Shown in pieces: positions 55,412 to 63,580 of a stretch of DNA of 64,000 nucleotides; the first letter of the stretch is position 1, and each line of letters starts with the position of its first letter. The position numbers and the translations under genes were made by a program. The notes under the pieces are model-generated. The model worked only from the letters and a program-made list of their open reading frames with translations. It was not told the origin of the DNA and did no database searches. The stretch covers positions 248,001 through 312,000 of the forward strand of contig CALSNJ010000002.1 of NCBI GenBank assembly GCA_943787745.1, written 5' to 3'. The stretch is from an uncultured Alphaproteobacteria bacterium (GTDB lineage Bacteria > Pseudomonadota > Alphaproteobacteria > UBA6615).

Positions 55412-55768
55412 TCTTTTTCCGGATCGGTTCTTGCAGTCTTTCGCTGCTGACATTCGTAATTGCATGGGTGGTTGGATACAGTCAACTCGCTATTTGAATA
55501 ATCATCAGTACTTTCATCAATTCTAAAGTAGTCGGCATTTTTGTTACATTGTGTCGATGGGTCGCCTGTAACATTCAATGGCAACTGTGCTGCATAAAAC
55601 TTGATCTGCACTGGAACGAAATTTGTGCGTTGCAGAAACCACTCGCATGGTGTTTTCCACACATTTAGACGCGAGAGCTTGTGTTTGGCTGGCAGCGGCA
55701 GACGAGATGTGGTAACTGACCTCTCAGCAGAAGTCTCTGCGTTTGCCACATTCAAACGGACTTGATGC
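55412..55768. other. 357-nt gene-free region between divergent mucR and rpiB
   Basis: I see no gene that fits, and no RNA structure I can name. It is more AT-rich than its neighbours. A near-repeat tgttacatt (55542-55550) and tgtaacatt (55567-55575) 25 nt apart, also readable as a 6-bp inverted pair gttaca/tgtaac, is the only obvious element. AT-rich sequence next to mucR fits autoregulation, which is known for the family. Confidence 0.5.
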
Positions 55769-56206
55769 ATGAGCGAAGGAACGATTGCGATCGCGTCCGA
55801 CCACGCTGGACCCTCTTTGAAGGAGGAGTTCAAGGCGGACCTCGAGAAACGCGGTTTTACAGTGCTTGATCTGGGCACCCACGGCGATGAGTCGGTCGAC
55901 TATCCGGACTACGGAAAGGCTGTCGGTGAAGCCGTCGCGTCGGGGAAAGCCGAGCGCGGTGTCGTGATTTGTGGCACCGGCATCGGAATATCGATTGCGG
56001 CCAACCGGATACCTGGGGTGCGCGCCGCCGTTGTCCATGATGTGACCTCGGCCAAGCTCGCGCGGGAGCACAATGACGCCAATGTCATGGCGCTTGGTGT
56101 GCGTGTTGTCGGACCTGAGGTGGCAATGGATTGTCTGGATGCATTTTTCACCACGGAATTTAGCGGCGGCGAACGTCATGTGCGCCGCATTGGAAAACTG
56201 GGATAG
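55769..56206 (+). CDS. rpiB: ribose 5-phosphate isomerase B
   Basis: Interconverts ribose 5-phosphate and ribulose 5-phosphate. The family starts IAIASDHAGPSLKEEFK, with DLGTHGDESVDYPDYGKAV, the catalytic Cys in GVVICGTGIGISIAANRIPG near residue 69 and the C-terminal HNDANVMALGVRVVG block. At 145 aa it is normal. It precedes glyA by 59 nt, as in many alphaproteobacteria. Confidence 0.97.
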   Translation: MSEGTIAIASDHAGPSLKEEFKADLEKRGFTVLDLGTHGDESVDYPDYGKAVGEAVASGKAERGVVICGTGIGISIAANRIPGVRAAVVHDVTSAKLAREHNDANVMALGVRVVGPEVAMDCLDAFFTTEFSGGERHVRRIGKLG

Positions 56207-56265
56207 CGCGTCAGCCGTAGAAGTTGAAAACGGGTGCGCATGAAATCAAGAGAACGAGGACGTAG

Positions 56266-57579
56266 ATGTCGATGACAACTGAAGCCGTGGCGACGGAGAA
56301 CAACTCCAACGCGTTATTTTCAAAGGGGCTGGCGGAAGCCGATCCGGATATTTTTGCGTCGATCAGTCGCGAGCTGAACCGCCAGCAAAATCAGGTTGAG
56401 TTGATTGCATCCGAGAACATCGTGTCGCGCGCAGTGATCGAGGCGATGGGCACGGTGCTGACGAACAAATACGCTGAAGGCTATCCCGGGCGCCGTTATT
56501 ACGGAGGGTGCGAGTTTGTTGACGAAGCCGAAACCCTTGCGATTGAGCGCGCCAAGGAATTGTTCGGGTGCGCGTTTGCCAATGTGCAGCCCCATTCGGG
56601 CGCGCAGGCCAATCAGGCGGTCTTCCTGGCTCTTTGCAAACCCGGTGATACAGTTCTTGGCATGTCGCTGGCCGCGGGCGGTCATCTCACGCATGGTGCC
56701 GCGCCGAACCTGTCGGGCAAATGGTTTAATGCGGTTCAATACGGGGTTCGCGCGGAAGATGCGCGGATCGATATGGATGAAGTTGCGCGGCTGGCCGATG
56801 AGCACAAACCAACCCTGATTGTCGCGGGCGGTTCAGCCTATCCGCGGGTGATCGACTTTGCGCGGTTCCGCGAAATCGCAGATTCGGTCGGGGCCCATCT
56901 GATGGTCGATATGGCGCATTTTTCTGGTCTGGTGGCTGGTGGCGCGCATCCCAGCCCGTTGCCGCACGCTCATGTCGTCACCACGACCACCCACAAAACA
57001 CTGCGCGGGCCGCGCGGAGGCATGATCCTCTCGAACGATGAGGATCTCGGCAAGAAGATCAATTCCGCAGTTTTCCCGGGATTGCAGGGTGGTCCGCTGA
57101 TGCATGTGATCGCGGCCAAGGCTGTCGCTTTCGGGGAAGCCCTCAAGCCTGAGTTCAAGACCTATGCGAGCAGCGTTGTTGAGAACGCACAAGCGCTTGC
57201 CGCAACGCTTGTTGATGGCGGTCTCGATATCGTCTCAGGAGGTACGGACACTCATTTGATGCTGGTTGATCTTCGGCCCAAAACCCTGACTGGGGACCGG
57301 ACAGAAGAGGCGCTCGAGCGCGCCGGATTGACCTGCAACAAGAACGGCATTCCGTTTGACCCGGAGAAACCGATGGTGACCTCTGGTGTGCGGCTTGGAA
57401 GTCCGGCCGCAACGACCCGCGGTTTTGGTGTGGCGGAGTTCCGTCTGGTGGGCGAATTGATTGTGGAAGTGCTTGATAGCCTTGCTGCCAATCCCGATGG
57501 TGACGCGCAGACTGAAGCCTCCGTGCGGCGGCGTGTCGAGGAATTGTGCGCGCGCTTTCCGATATACAATGCCGGCTGA
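56266..57579 (+). CDS. glyA: serine hydroxymethyltransferase
   Basis: PLP enzyme that converts serine and tetrahydrofolate to glycine and 5,10-methylene-tetrahydrofolate. The N-terminal [39 protein letters not shown], and PLP Lys244 in [15 protein letters not shown] are intact. The C-terminal [13 protein letters not shown] is also kept. At 437 aa it is slightly longer than E. coli GlyA (417 aa) at the N-terminus. gaggacgtag precedes the ATG. nrdR follows after 43 nt. Confidence 0.98.
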   Translation: MSMTTEAVATENNSNALFSKGLAEADPDIFASISRELNRQQNQVELIASENIVSRAVIEAMGTVLTNKYAEGYPGRRYYGGCEFVDEAETLAIERAKELFGCAFANVQPHSGAQANQAVFLALCKPGDTVLGMSLAAGGHLTHGAAPNLSGKWFNAVQYGVRAEDARIDMDEVARLADEHKPTLIVAGGSAYPRVIDFARFREIADSVGAHLMVDMAHFSGLVAGGAHPSPLPHAHVVTTTTHKTLRGPRGGMILSNDEDLGKKINSAVFPGLQGGPLMHVIAAKAVAFGEALKPEFKTYASSVVENAQALAATLVDGGLDIVSGGTDTHLMLVDLRPKTLTGDRTEEALERAGLTCNKNGIPFDPEKPMVTSGVRLGSPAATTRGFGVAEFRLVGELIVEVLDSLAANPDGDAQTEASVRRRVEELCARFPIYNAG

Positions 57580-57622
57580 TTGCGGCGATACGACTGAATA
57601 GATATTCGGGGGAGAGAAATAG

Positions 57623-58102
57623 ATGCGCTGTCCGTTCTGTGGACATGAAGATACGCACGTGAAGGATTCACGGCCGACCGAGGACAATACGGCAATCCGT
57701 CGACGTCGTGCCTGCCCGGATTGTGGCGCGCGCTGGACAACGTTCGAACGTGTCCATTTGCGCGATCTTATGGTTGTCAAAAAGAACAATCAGCGGGTGC
57801 CGTTCGATCGTGACAAGCTTGAAGCTTCGATGCGCATTTCATTGCGTAAACGCCCGGTTGACCCTGATCGTGTGGATCGGGTTATCAGCGGAATCGTGCG
57901 CCGTCTGGAATCTTCTGGGGAGACGGATATCTCGACCGATGCCATCGGTGAAGCGGTCATGGATGCTTTGATGAATCTGGACTCAATCGCCTATGTCCGG
58001 TTCGCCTCAGTCTACAAGAATTTCCGTGAAGTGCGTGATTTCGAGGATTTCATCGGGAATGAGCGACTGTCCAAAGACGGCGAACTGATCGAAAACGATT
58101 GA
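57623..58102 (+). CDS. nrdR: transcriptional regulator NrdR
   Basis: Zn- and ATP/dATP-binding repressor of ribonucleotide reductase genes; nrdJ in this window is a likely target. The zinc ribbon is [15 protein letters not shown] with [12 protein letters not shown] (Cys3, Cys6, Cys31, Cys34), followed by the ATP cone ([29 protein letters not shown] to about residue 140). At 159 aa it is normal. Heads the nrdR-rib-nusB-thiL cluster, 33 nt upstream of ribD. Confidence 0.97.
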   Translation: MRCPFCGHEDTHVKDSRPTEDNTAIRRRRACPDCGARWTTFERVHLRDLMVVKKNNQRVPFDRDKLEASMRISLRKRPVDPDRVDRVISGIVRRLESSGETDISTDAIGEAVMDALMNLDSIAYVRFASVYKNFREVRDFEDFIGNERLSKDGELIEND

Positions 58103-58135
58103 TCGGGGGCGGCTTTCGCCCGACCTTGTGGTCCC

Positions 58136-59260
58136 ATGAGCAGTGATCAGAACATTATGTTGACCGCATTGCGCCTGGCGCGGCGCGGATTGGGCAATGT
58201 CTGGCCGAACCCGGCTGTTGGCTGCGTTATTGTTTCTGCGGCTGAAAACGGCGGGCAGGTCCTCGGACGTGGCTGGACTCAGCCTGGTGGACGACCCCAT
58301 GCCGAAACAGTCGCTCTGGATCAGGCGCGCGCGCAATTCGGTGCGGCAGCATTGGTGGGCGCGCAGGTTTTTGTCACGCTTGAGCCATGCAGTCATACCG
58401 GGCGCACGCCGCCATGCGCCGATGCGCTGATTGATGCGGGTGTTGGCCGGGTCGTCATCGCTTGCGAGGACCCTGACCCTCGTGTGTCCGGCTCGGGAAC
58501 TGATCGTCTTAAGGCGGCTGGCCTGCAAGTCGAGACCGGACTTTGTCAACGCGAAGCCGAGACAGTGAATGCGGGGTTTATGACCCGTGTACGTGAGGGT
58601 CGTCCTCTCGTCACACTGAAAACCGCGACCACATCAGATGGTAGAATTGCCACGCGGACCGGGGAATCCCAATGGATCACCGGCAGTGCTGCCCGAGCAC
58701 ATGCGCATTTGATGCGCGCAACTCATGATGCGATTGCAGTTGGGGTTGGCACCGTTGCCTCGGATGATCCCAGTTTGACGTCAAGACTTCCGGGCCTTGA
58801 GAACCGCTCGCCTCTGCGGGTGGTTTTCGATTCAAACCTGCGCGTTTCGCCCAAAGCACAGGTGATCCGTACGGCGGGTGAAACCCCCACATGGGTGATT
58901 GCCTGTAAGGGCGCGGATGCCGGCCGTCGGCAGATGTTGGAGGGCGCGGGCGTCCATGTGGTTGAGGTTGCAAGCCAGGATGGGCATGTCGATCTGTCTG
59001 CAGCCCTGCAGGCGCTCGGGGAGGCGGGGATAACACGGCTGATGGTTGAAGGCGGTGCGCTGGTATCAACAGCGCTCCTGCGAGCCGGATTGGTTGATCA
59101 GCTCTATTGGTTCCGGGCCCCTTCGCTTATCGGAGGCGATGGTGTGCCGCCTTTTGGCGACCTCGGCGTGGAGGATATGTCGGAAGTACCGTCATTTAAG
59201 TCGGTTTCCAGCACACCAATTGGTGACGACACGCTGGATATTTTCGTGCGAGTGCCGTAA
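58136..59260 (+). CDS. ribD: bifunctional riboflavin biosynthesis protein RibD (deaminase/reductase)
   Basis: Deaminates and then reduces the pyrimidine intermediate of riboflavin synthesis. The N-terminal deaminase has the Zn motif HAETVALDQA near residue 53 and CSHTGRTPPCADALIDAG near residue 86. The C-terminal reductase (about 155-374) includes TLKTATTSDGRIATRTGESQWI and LMVEGGALVSTALL. At 374 aa it is complete. The stop lies 9 nt before ribE. Confidence 0.97.
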   Translation: MSSDQNIMLTALRLARRGLGNVWPNPAVGCVIVSAAENGGQVLGRGWTQPGGRPHAETVALDQARAQFGAAALVGAQVFVTLEPCSHTGRTPPCADALIDAGVGRVVIACEDPDPRVSGSGTDRLKAAGLQVETGLCQREAETVNAGFMTRVREGRPLVTLKTATTSDGRIATRTGESQWITGSAARAHAHLMRATHDAIAVGVGTVASDDPSLTSRLPGLENRSPLRVVFDSNLRVSPKAQVIRTAGETPTWVIACKGADAGRRQMLEGAGVHVVEVASQDGHVDLSAALQALGEAGITRLMVEGGALVSTALLRAGLVDQLYWFRAPSLIGGDGVPPFGDLGVEDMSEVPSFKSVSSTPIGDDTLDIFVRVP

Positions 59261-59269
59261 CCAAGCGCA

Positions 59270-59860
59270 ATGTTTACTGGAATCGTGACTGATGTCGGCC
59301 GGGTTACCCGGATTGATCAACTCGAAGTCGGCCGTCGCCTGACAATCGAAACAGCTTTTGAAACCTCTGGTATTGAGCTTGGGGCCTCGATTGCGTGCAA
59401 TGGTGCATGTTTGACTGCGGTGGAATTGACACCCAATCACTTTGCCGTTGATGTCTCGGGAGAGACCCTCGATAAGACAACAATTGGAACTTGGGCCGTC
59501 GGGACCAGAATTAATCTTGAACGCGCCCTGAAGGCTGCCGACGAACTCGGCGGACATCTCGTGCTCGGGCATGTCGATTGTGTTGGCGAAGTTGTACGGG
59601 TCGAGGCTGAAGGTGAGAATCACCGGGTTGGAATTGAGGTCCCGGATGACCTCAAGCACTATGTGGCATCGAAAGGGTCGATTACGGTCGACGGCGTCTC
59701 TCTCACGGTCAATGAAGTCGATGATCGGGTGTTTGGCGTAAACATAATTCCCCATACTTGGGATCATACCTCCTTTGCAGACCTGGAAGCAGGCGCAAGG
59801 GTGAACCTGGAAGTTGATGTGATCGCGCGCTACGTCGCCCGATTGCTGGAGCGAAAATAA
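59270..59860 (+). CDS. ribE: riboflavin synthase alpha subunit
   Basis: Dismutates two 6,7-dimethyl-8-ribityllumazine molecules to riboflavin. Two lumazine-binding repeats are visible: MFTGIVTDVGRVTRI with IACNGACLTAVELTPNHFAVDVSGETL (residues 1-90), and LGGHLVLGHVDCVGEV with SITVDGVSLTVNEVDDRVFGVNIIPHTWDHT (about 95-170). At 196 aa it is normal. The next gene starts 2 nt after its stop, at a GTG. Confidence 0.97.
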   Translation: MFTGIVTDVGRVTRIDQLEVGRRLTIETAFETSGIELGASIACNGACLTAVELTPNHFAVDVSGETLDKTTIGTWAVGTRINLERALKAADELGGHLVLGHVDCVGEVVRVEAEGENHRVGIEVPDDLKHYVASKGSITVDGVSLTVNEVDDRVFGVNIIPHTWDHTSFADLEAGARVNLEVDVIARYVARLLERK

Positions 59861-59862
59861 TC

Positions 59863-61041
59863 GTGGCTGAGAATACAGAAGACTTGAAGACCGTCTCGAA
59901 GCAGGACATTGAACGAGCGATGGAGGATGAGCAGATTCTCTCGCCGATCGAGGACATCATTGAGGATGCCCGAAACGGCAAGATGTTCATCCTGATCGAT
60001 GATGAGGATCGCGAGAATGAGGGAGATCTCGTTATTCCCGCGCAGATGGCGACCCCGGATGCCGTCAATTTCATGGCGACCCATGGTCGGGGCCTGATTT
60101 GTCTGACCTTGACGCGCGAGCGCACCAAGCAACTTGGCCTGCCGATGATGCCGCAGACCCATGGTCAGCGTTTGGCGACCAATTTCACTGTGTCCATTGA
60201 GGCCGCCGAAGGTGTCACGACGGGTATTTCCGCACCGGACCGTGCCCGCACGATTACGGTGGCGATTGATCCACGCACGACCGAAGCTGATATCGTGACC
60301 CCGGGGCACATATTCCCGCTTGCCGCGCGTGATGGCGGTGTTCTGGTCCGGGCTGGTCACACTGAGGCTGGTGTCGATATCGCGCGCCTCGCCGGGCTGA
60401 ACCCTTCAGCCGTGATCTGTGAGATCATGAACGACGATGGCACCATGTCTCGGCTGCCCGATCTTGTCGGGTTCGCCCAGTTTCATGGTCTCAAGATTGG
60501 CGCGATTGCCGATCTTATCGCTTATCGCCGGCGCAACGACCGTATTGTCGAGCGTCTGATGGAGCATACCTTCAACTCCCGCTTTGGCGGTGAGTTCAAG
60601 TGGCACATCTACCACAACACGGTCGAGTATGCTGAGCATCTGGCCATTGTGAAGGGAGAGATCGACCCGGACGAACCCGTCCTCGTGCGCATGCATTCCT
60701 TCAGTATTGGCACGGACGCTCTGGGCAGTCTGGATGCACCGGATTCCGGTGTTCTGCAGCAGTCGATGGAGATGATTGCCAAAGCGGGCAAGGGTGTGAT
60801 TGTGCTCATCCGTGATACGTCACCCAACGCGTTGTCCGAACGTATCCGTCGCGTGAAATCTGCACCAAGCAGTCCCGTGAATGAACTGCGCGACTACGGT
60901 GTTGGGGCTCAAATTCTTGCCGATCTGGGCGTGCGTGACATTATTCTTCTGTCCAATTCACAACGATCGATTGTGGGGCTCGAAGGTTTTGGTCTGCGTC
61001 TGGTGGAAACACGCCCGGTTCCGCTCGATGGTGGGAAATAG
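59863..61041 (+). CDS. ribB: 3,4-dihydroxy-2-butanone 4-phosphate synthase with degenerate GTP cyclohydrolase II-like domain
   Basis: The N-terminal RibB domain (about residues 28-230) is complete: ILIDDEDRENEGDLVIPA, ATHGRGLICLTL, GVTTGISAPDRARTI, GHIFPLAARDGGVLVRAGHTEAGVD and the ICEIMNDDGTM Mg site. The C-terminal RibA-like domain (about 245-392) has lost the zinc site: the cysteines of the usual CLTGDxFGSxRCDCG are replaced in HSFSIGTDALGSLDAPDSG. So only butanone phosphate synthase activity is expected (RibBX-like). A 392-aa protein. It begins with GTG. No separate ribA is in the window; GTP cyclohydrolase II must be encoded elsewhere. Confidence 0.95.
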   Translation: MAENTEDLKTVSKQDIERAMEDEQILSPIEDIIEDARNGKMFILIDDEDRENEGDLVIPAQMATPDAVNFMATHGRGLICLTLTRERTKQLGLPMMPQTHGQRLATNFTVSIEAAEGVTTGISAPDRARTITVAIDPRTTEADIVTPGHIFPLAARDGGVLVRAGHTEAGVDIARLAGLNPSAVICEIMNDDGTMSRLPDLVGFAQFHGLKIGAIADLIAYRRRNDRIVERLMEHTFNSRFGGEFKWHIYHNTVEYAEHLAIVKGEIDPDEPVLVRMHSFSIGTDALGSLDAPDSGVLQQSMEMIAKAGKGVIVLIRDTSPNALSERIRRVKSAPSSPVNELRDYGVGAQILADLGVRDIILLSNSQRSIVGLEGFGLRLVETRPVPLDGGK

Positions 61042-61050
61042 GAGGGTTTG

Positions 61051-61515
61051 ATGTCGGATCAGCCACACATCATGATCGCAGTGTCGCGATACTATGAAGA
61101 GGTCGCCAGCGAGTTACTGGCCGGTACACTTGGTGTTCTCGAGGATGCAGACGCCAGCCACGAACTTTATGAAATTCCCGGGGCTTTTGAAATCCCTGCC
61201 TCGATCGCGATTGCGATGCGGTCACCGGAGTTCTCTGGCGGGCGCCGCCGTTTTGACGGCTATATCGCGCTTGGATGCGTTATTCGGGGTGAGACCACGC
61301 ATTATGATTATGTGTGCGGTGAGGCTGCACGGGGATTGCAAGATCTTGCGACCCGCCATTGCCTGGCGCTCGGTTTTGGTGTCCTGACGACCGAAAACAT
61401 GGATCAGGCTATGGCGCGGGCTGCCGTTGACCGGGGAAATAAGGGGGCTGACGCAGCCAATGCCTGTCTCAGGATGGTTGAGTTCAAACGCCAGTTCCGA
61501 ATGTTTCCCCGCTAA
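61051..61515 (+). CDS. ribH: 6,7-dimethyl-8-ribityllumazine synthase
   Basis: Joins the pyrimidine and the butanone phosphate to form lumazine. Motifs include YEIPGAFEIPASI, ALGCVIRGETTHYDYVCGEAARGLQ with catalytic His near residue 93, and FGVLTTENMDQAMARA. The ATG at 61051 has ggagg 5 nt before it and gives 154 aa; a TTG one codon earlier is rejected. The TAA stop overlaps the nusB ATG by 1 nt. Confidence 0.97.
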   Translation: MSDQPHIMIAVSRYYEEVASELLAGTLGVLEDADASHELYEIPGAFEIPASIAIAMRSPEFSGGRRRFDGYIALGCVIRGETTHYDYVCGEAARGLQDLATRHCLALGFGVLTTENMDQAMARAAVDRGNKGADAANACLRMVEFKRQFRMFPR

Positions 61516-62051
61516 TGCCCGCTGATAACGAAGCGCCCTCGGGCGGAAACCGTAAGGCGGCTGCGTCTGCGCGCGGTGCGGCACGATTGATGGCTGTTCA
61601 GGCCCTGTATCAGATAGAAATTCGTGGCGGAACGGCTGACGCCACCGTCATGGAGTTTCTCGAGCACCGCACGGAAATCGTCGATGAGGACGGGGACGAA
61701 AAAATCCGCCTGGAAGCGGACAAAGAATTGTTCGTCGACCTCGTGCGTGGCGTGGTCCGCGAAAAAACGAACATCGAGACCGTGCTTGATAGCCTGCTCG
61801 ATGGGGGAGGCACCGCAGAACGTCTCGAACCTTTGTTGCGGGCAATCATGAAGGCGGGAATATTTGAACTGCAGACCCGCTCAGACATTCCGGCCAAGGT
61901 CGTGATCAGCGAATATGTTCATCTGACAGATGCGTTTTTCGACAGTCGCGAACCCGGGCTAGTAAACGCGGTTCTTGATCGCTTGGCCCGCGTTCTGCGG
62001 GAAGATGAAGTTTCGAATAAGGATACGGCAGGGGATGGCGCGGGCCATTGA
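61515..62051 (+). CDS. nusB: transcription antitermination protein NusB
   Basis: RNA-binding partner of NusE/S10 in rRNA antitermination. The helical family starts ARGAARLMAVQALYQIEIRGG (about residues 19-39) and includes FVDLVRGVVREKTNIETVL, LEPLLRAIMKAGIFELQTRSDIPAKVVISEYVHLTDAFFDSREPGLVNAVLDRLAR. At 178 aa it is somewhat longer than the E. coli protein (139 aa), by an N-terminal arm and inserts. It overlaps ribH by 1 nt and thiL by 17 nt. Confidence 0.96.
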   Translation: MPADNEAPSGGNRKAAASARGAARLMAVQALYQIEIRGGTADATVMEFLEHRTEIVDEDGDEKIRLEADKELFVDLVRGVVREKTNIETVLDSLLDGGGTAERLEPLLRAIMKAGIFELQTRSDIPAKVVISEYVHLTDAFFDSREPGLVNAVLDRLARVLREDEVSNKDTAGDGAGH

Positions 62052-63048
62052 CGAGTTCGACCTGATTGCACGGTATTTTGCGCCGCTTGCGCGCGATATG
62101 CCCGGTGCAATGGGGTTGCTCGATGATGCAGCTGTGTTGCGCCCCGCAGAGGGCTGTGAACTCGTTGTGTCTGCAGATGCCATTGTTGCAGGTGTGCATT
62201 TTCTGGAGACATCGACACCGTTCGAAATTGCGCAGCGGGCCCTTCGTGTAAATCTCTCTGATATTGCAGCCAAGGGAGCCATTCCGCTTGGCTACACTCT
62301 GACAGTTCAGTTGCCTGAAACGATCAACGAGGCGTGGCTGGCAGACTTTGCCGCGGGGCTGTCATCTGATCAGCAGGAATTCGGGTTTGGGTTGCTCGGC
62401 GGGGACACAACGCGTACGCCAGGTCCTCTCACTTTAAGCATTAATATATTCGGTCAATCCGTTGTAAATAAAGTAATAAAAAGGTCCGGCGCATTGTCTG
62501 ATGATGATGTTTACGTGACTGGTACGATCGGCGATGCGTTTCTGGGGTTGGCCTTGGAAAAGGGTGACGTTTCAGCTCGTGTTGATGAGGATCGCGCGGC
62601 ATTGATCGATCGCTTCCGACTGCCGCAACCACGCGTTGCGTTGGGGGCGAAACTCGTCGGCCATGCCGGGGCGTCCGCGGATGTTTCGGACGGCCTGATT
62701 GCTGATCTTGGCCATATTTGCCGGGCGTCGGAACTGCATGCGGAGATCCGTTTGGACGACGTGCCTTTGTCGGAAGCGGCGCGTCGGTTGGTAACGGACA
62801 ATCAACCATTGCACCTTAGTCTGCTAAGCGGTGGAGATGATTATGAAATCGTTTTCACTGCTCCGCAGGCCGCACGTGCAGACCTGAACAGTTTGTCAGG
62901 CGAGGTGGGGGTCCCGATTACGCGAATCGGCCATATGGCCGTTCGTGAAACTGGTACGCGACCCGTTGCAGTGATCGACGGGTCGGGTGATCAGCTTGAG
63001 GCAGGTGATGACGGATACCGACACTTCAAAGCAGCAGAGCCGCGCTGA
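62035..63048 (+). CDS. thiL: thiamine-monophosphate kinase
   Basis: Phosphorylates thiamine monophosphate to the active diphosphate. It starts RAIDEFDLIARYFAPLARDMPGAMGLLDDAAVL, has the ATP and metal sites in VVSADAIVAGVHF, LSDIAAKGAIPLGYTL, LGGDTTRTPGPL and DVSDGLIADLGHIC, and SLLSGGDDYEIVFTAP near residue 262. The ATG at 62035, 17 nt inside nusB, gives 337 aa; the longer frame begins well inside nusB. Its last 41 nt overlap the downstream FliL-like gene. Confidence 0.96.
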   Translation: MARAIDEFDLIARYFAPLARDMPGAMGLLDDAAVLRPAEGCELVVSADAIVAGVHFLETSTPFEIAQRALRVNLSDIAAKGAIPLGYTLTVQLPETINEAWLADFAAGLSSDQQEFGFGLLGGDTTRTPGPLTLSINIFGQSVVNKVIKRSGALSDDDVYVTGTIGDAFLGLALEKGDVSARVDEDRAALIDRFRLPQPRVALGAKLVGHAGASADVSDGLIADLGHICRASELHAEIRLDDVPLSEAARRLVTDNQPLHLSLLSGGDDYEIVFTAPQAARADLNSLSGEVGVPITRIGHMAVRETGTRPVAVIDGSGDQLEAGDDGYRHFKAAEPR

Positions 63049-63571
63049 GGGCGAGGCCGCAATCCGCGCCATGCGTGCGGGTGAAGACCCCAATGCCGTT
63101 CCCGAGAAAAAGAGCAGAAAGAAGCTGCTTGTATTGATCCTTATGATCCTGCTCGTCGCGGGAGGCGGGGCCGCCTACAAATTTGTGTTGGCGAAGGACG
63201 AGACGAGCCTCGCAGAAGTTCCCGAACCAGAACCCGAAGACGTTGTGCCGGTGGAGATGGTTTACATCGAACTGGATCCGCTTTTTGTGCCGTTTGAGAC
63301 GGTGAACGGGCAACGACACAAGATTGTCGTGGTGCTCTCTCTGGAGGTCGGACGTGAAGACTTCGGCGGCCAGCGGGTGCGGTCTTTGCTGCCGAGGTTG
63401 CGTGAGGCCTATGTCCGCTCTCTGACGTCGCGGCCTTTTCCCGGGACAGACGAAGGTTCCATCAAGACGGTCTATTTGAAGAACCGCATTCGTGCTGAAA
63501 ACAACCGGATTCTGGGCACCGGCGTCGTCAATGACGTGCTGGTGCGCGATATCCGCGTTCTGCCGGGCTAG
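63008..63571 (+). CDS. FliL-like membrane-anchored protein
   Basis: A 187-aa protein with a basic cytoplasmic N-terminus, one transmembrane helix (about residues 41-59, KKLLVLILMILLVAGGGAAY), an acidic linker (EVPEPEPEDV), then a FliL-type beta domain: VYIELDPLFVPFETVNGQRHKIVVVLSLEV and LPRLREAYVRSLTSRPFPG. FliL proteins surround the flagellar motor. The ATG at 63008 has gagg 6 nt upstream and overlaps thiL by 41 nt. Whether it serves the motor or another machine is open; motA and motB are 27 kb away. Confidence 0.82.
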   Translation: MTDTDTSKQQSRAEGEAAIRAMRAGEDPNAVPEKKSRKKLLVLILMILLVAGGGAAYKFVLAKDETSLAEVPEPEPEDVVPVEMVYIELDPLFVPFETVNGQRHKIVVVLSLEVGREDFGGQRVRSLLPRLREAYVRSLTSRPFPGTDEGSIKTVYLKNRIRAENNRILGTGVVNDVLVRDIRVLPG

Positions 63572-63580
63572 GGGGCTGCG

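Noticed and set aside
55384-55878. 164-aa minus-strand frame across the mucR-rpiB gap
   Set aside because: It starts inside rpiB and runs into mucR in another frame; no domain or SD is visible.
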